Source: Nautilus pompilius (lineage: Eukaryota; Mollusca; Cephalopoda; Nautilida; Nautilidae). From it: a stretch of DNA of 64,000 nt. A program made the position numbers and the translations under genes. Of this stretch, positions 62,460 through 64,000 are shown piece by piece (the stretch's first letter is position 1; every line of letters starts with the position of its first letter). Under the pieces are notes generated by a model. The model did no database searches and was not told the origin of the DNA. It saw only the letters and a list, made by a program, of their open reading frames with translations. Location: assembly GCA_018389105.1 (NCBI GenBank), contig JACATO010000306.1, positions 2,338,001-2,402,000 of the forward strand, given 5' to 3'.

Positions 62460-63436
62460 ATATGGCTTCTGATGAAAATAGCACCTAAAAACAAAAATGC
62501 ATATAAAACAAGGCTAACCATTGTTGCCCTTCATAAAGCTGGTTTCTTCCAAATGAAGGTTGTAGAGGGAGTTGTAGTTATATTGGATAGTCTGCAAACA
62601 GTTATTTATAAAGTGAAGTAAACTGGCTCAGCCATGAATGTAAAGGGCTAGGAAGAAAAAGAAAAATAACACAGTGGGAAGATAGGTCACTGGTTTCACT
62701 GTCTAGGGCAGACATTTTCTTGACAGGTAGCCAGTTAACTTCTGATGGCGATTCCTTTGCACAAATCAGCATTTCAACCTCTACCACCAAAAGATGGTTA
62801 AAAGAGTTTGCATTGAATGGCTTGGTAACAGATAGAAAGATAGAAGACCCTTGTTTAGACATGGTAATAAGAAAAAATTATTTGGCTGGGCTGAACAATA
62901 TCAGAACCAGTGCACTGTAGTTGGATAGGAGCAGGTGTGAAATATTTGGCTCTAAATAATAGCAGTTGGAGAAAGTATAAGAGCTGCATTTTCCATGAGT
63001 ACAAATAAGTATGGTGTGTTGAAAATGTGAAAGTATTTGATTGTTTTGGTGGTTATTTTGCTGGGGACTTGATTAAAATCTATTAGATTCCATGAGAATT
63101 ATCACAATATTCTATGCTGTGAATTTCCATCAGAGCATAATCTGATAGATGATGATGGGCTTATAGTGCAACAAGGTAATGGTTTAAAGACACAACAAAG
63201 TTAAATACACAATACCTCATCAGAAAAGAATTGGAAGGATGACTTAAAACTAAGGTGTGGGATGAATTTGATCTAAAAGTTATGGGAAAAAGGTCCCAAC
63301 CAATGCCAAACAACAATGAGGCTACTTGAGAAATGGGAATTATTTACATAGGTATATATTGAAAAGTTACTCTACGTGCATCAGTTTTTCACATCAATGG
63401 TGTCTATTTTGATGAAAAAAAACTGTGATAATAAAT
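62460..63436 (+). mobile_element. Tc1-like transposase relic, nearly full length, second lineage
   Basis: The frame pieces in order are KTRLTIVALHKAGFFQMKVV (first helix-turn-helix), SISTSTTKRWLKEFALNGLV with TDRKIEDP (second helix-turn-helix, pattern VS.STVKR.L.E.GL.GRV), RCEIFGSK (pattern KFE.FGS), CFGGYFAGDLIKI (pattern GG.VMVWGCFAGD), LIVQQGNGLKDTTKLNTQYL (pattern FQQDNDPKHTSKL..NYL, catalytic Asp changed to Gly), then VWDEFDLKVM (pattern LWDELDR.V). The longest single frame is 62720-62920. It differs in sequence from the relic at 60191, so a separate lineage. No terminal repeats were found. Confidence 0.85.
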
Positions 63437-64000
63437 AGCATTATAATCTCTTCTCATACAGAGTTCAATAACAATAAAGCATTTCAAAAGTATATGTATT
63501 TTATAATTTTGATTACCAGTGTGCAGTATCCATATATATATATATATACTCAGTTTATTTGCATATATATATCATCATATGATTGTTAGAGAATGAATAT
63601 AAATGACAATAACATTATGTTGGAACTATGATCTCACAAGATATTTTAAATTAAAATATTCTCCTGGGATATTACATTTGTGGGTCTACATTTTGAGGGG
63701 AGTTTGTTTTTTTTGAAAAATGTGTTTTTTTTTAAATAAGATATGCAATGCTACATGCAAGTTGATCAGGGTGTAACAAATTTTCAAAAGGTTTTCAGTT
63801 ATCCTGATTTTTCAATTCGTTATGGTCAGCTGATTACTAACACAGCACTGGTTTGTCACTCAGAATGTTACTTTAAACATTTTACACACATTTACTGATA
63901 ATACGAATACAACTAACTTTTCCCAAACCGAAATGAAACAGTCATTTGAACTCATGAAAAAAATGTTTATTCATTACATTTATTTAATTCTTAAGTACAG
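63437..64000. other. AT-rich spacer
   Basis: It includes a TA run at 63532-63548. Nothing else recognised up to the window end. Confidence 0.5.

Overview
The window looks like a piece of a large, AT-rich invertebrate genome. It holds no recognisable host gene, rRNA, tRNA gene, CRISPR array or bacterial-style operon. What can be read is a graveyard of transposable elements: mariner, Tc1-like and pogo/Tigger-like DNA transposons, several hAT lineages, a tRNA-derived SINE family, one non-LTR retrotransposon scrap, and several unclassified repeats. Element content does not fix the species; a mollusc or arthropod-like animal would fit. I cannot tell whether the window is intergenic or lies inside giant introns.

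Layout. From 1 to about 14 kb the sequence is AT-rich spacer with a mariner end fragment (2305-2525), a SINE (9031-9200) and a SINE tail (12481-12650). From 14 to 20 kb there are a Tc1 relic, a SINE, a LINE scrap, an element with long inverted repeats carrying a conserved uncharacterised gene remnant (16187-17519), an unclassified repeat with coding remnants (18165-19350) and a pogo-like element (19467-19982). From 20.06 to 27.46 kb lies a stack of elements: a 1.2-kb mariner interrupted by a 2.7-kb hAT element with exact 8-bp target duplications, then about 20 bp further on a 3.5-kb ZBED5-like hAT element, itself interrupted by a 703-bp hAT-type MITE.

From 28 to 42 kb there are two inverted pairs of unclassified repeats (28.1 with 41.5 kb; 18.2 with 32.7 kb), two pieces of hAT transposase in scrambled order, a second mariner copy (37051-38207), a different, internally deleted mariner (39199-40065), a SINE and a 100-bp pogo-type MITE. 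From 42 to 55 kb there is mostly spacer with microsatellites, including two long CA/TC-interrupted arrays. From 55 to 64 kb there are four Tc1/IS630-type relics and a third mariner copy (57856-59045).

The most interesting observations are: (a) the mariner family seen in four copies seems to carry a 101-bp GT/GC-AG intron that supplies its start codon; (b) the 16.2-17.5 kb element pairs long terminal inverted repeats with a gene family not assigned to any transposase class I can name; (c) nesting allows relative dating of insertions between 20 and 27.5 kb. No gene here appears functional; the hAT transposase at 21270-23031 is the closest to intact, with about three lesions.
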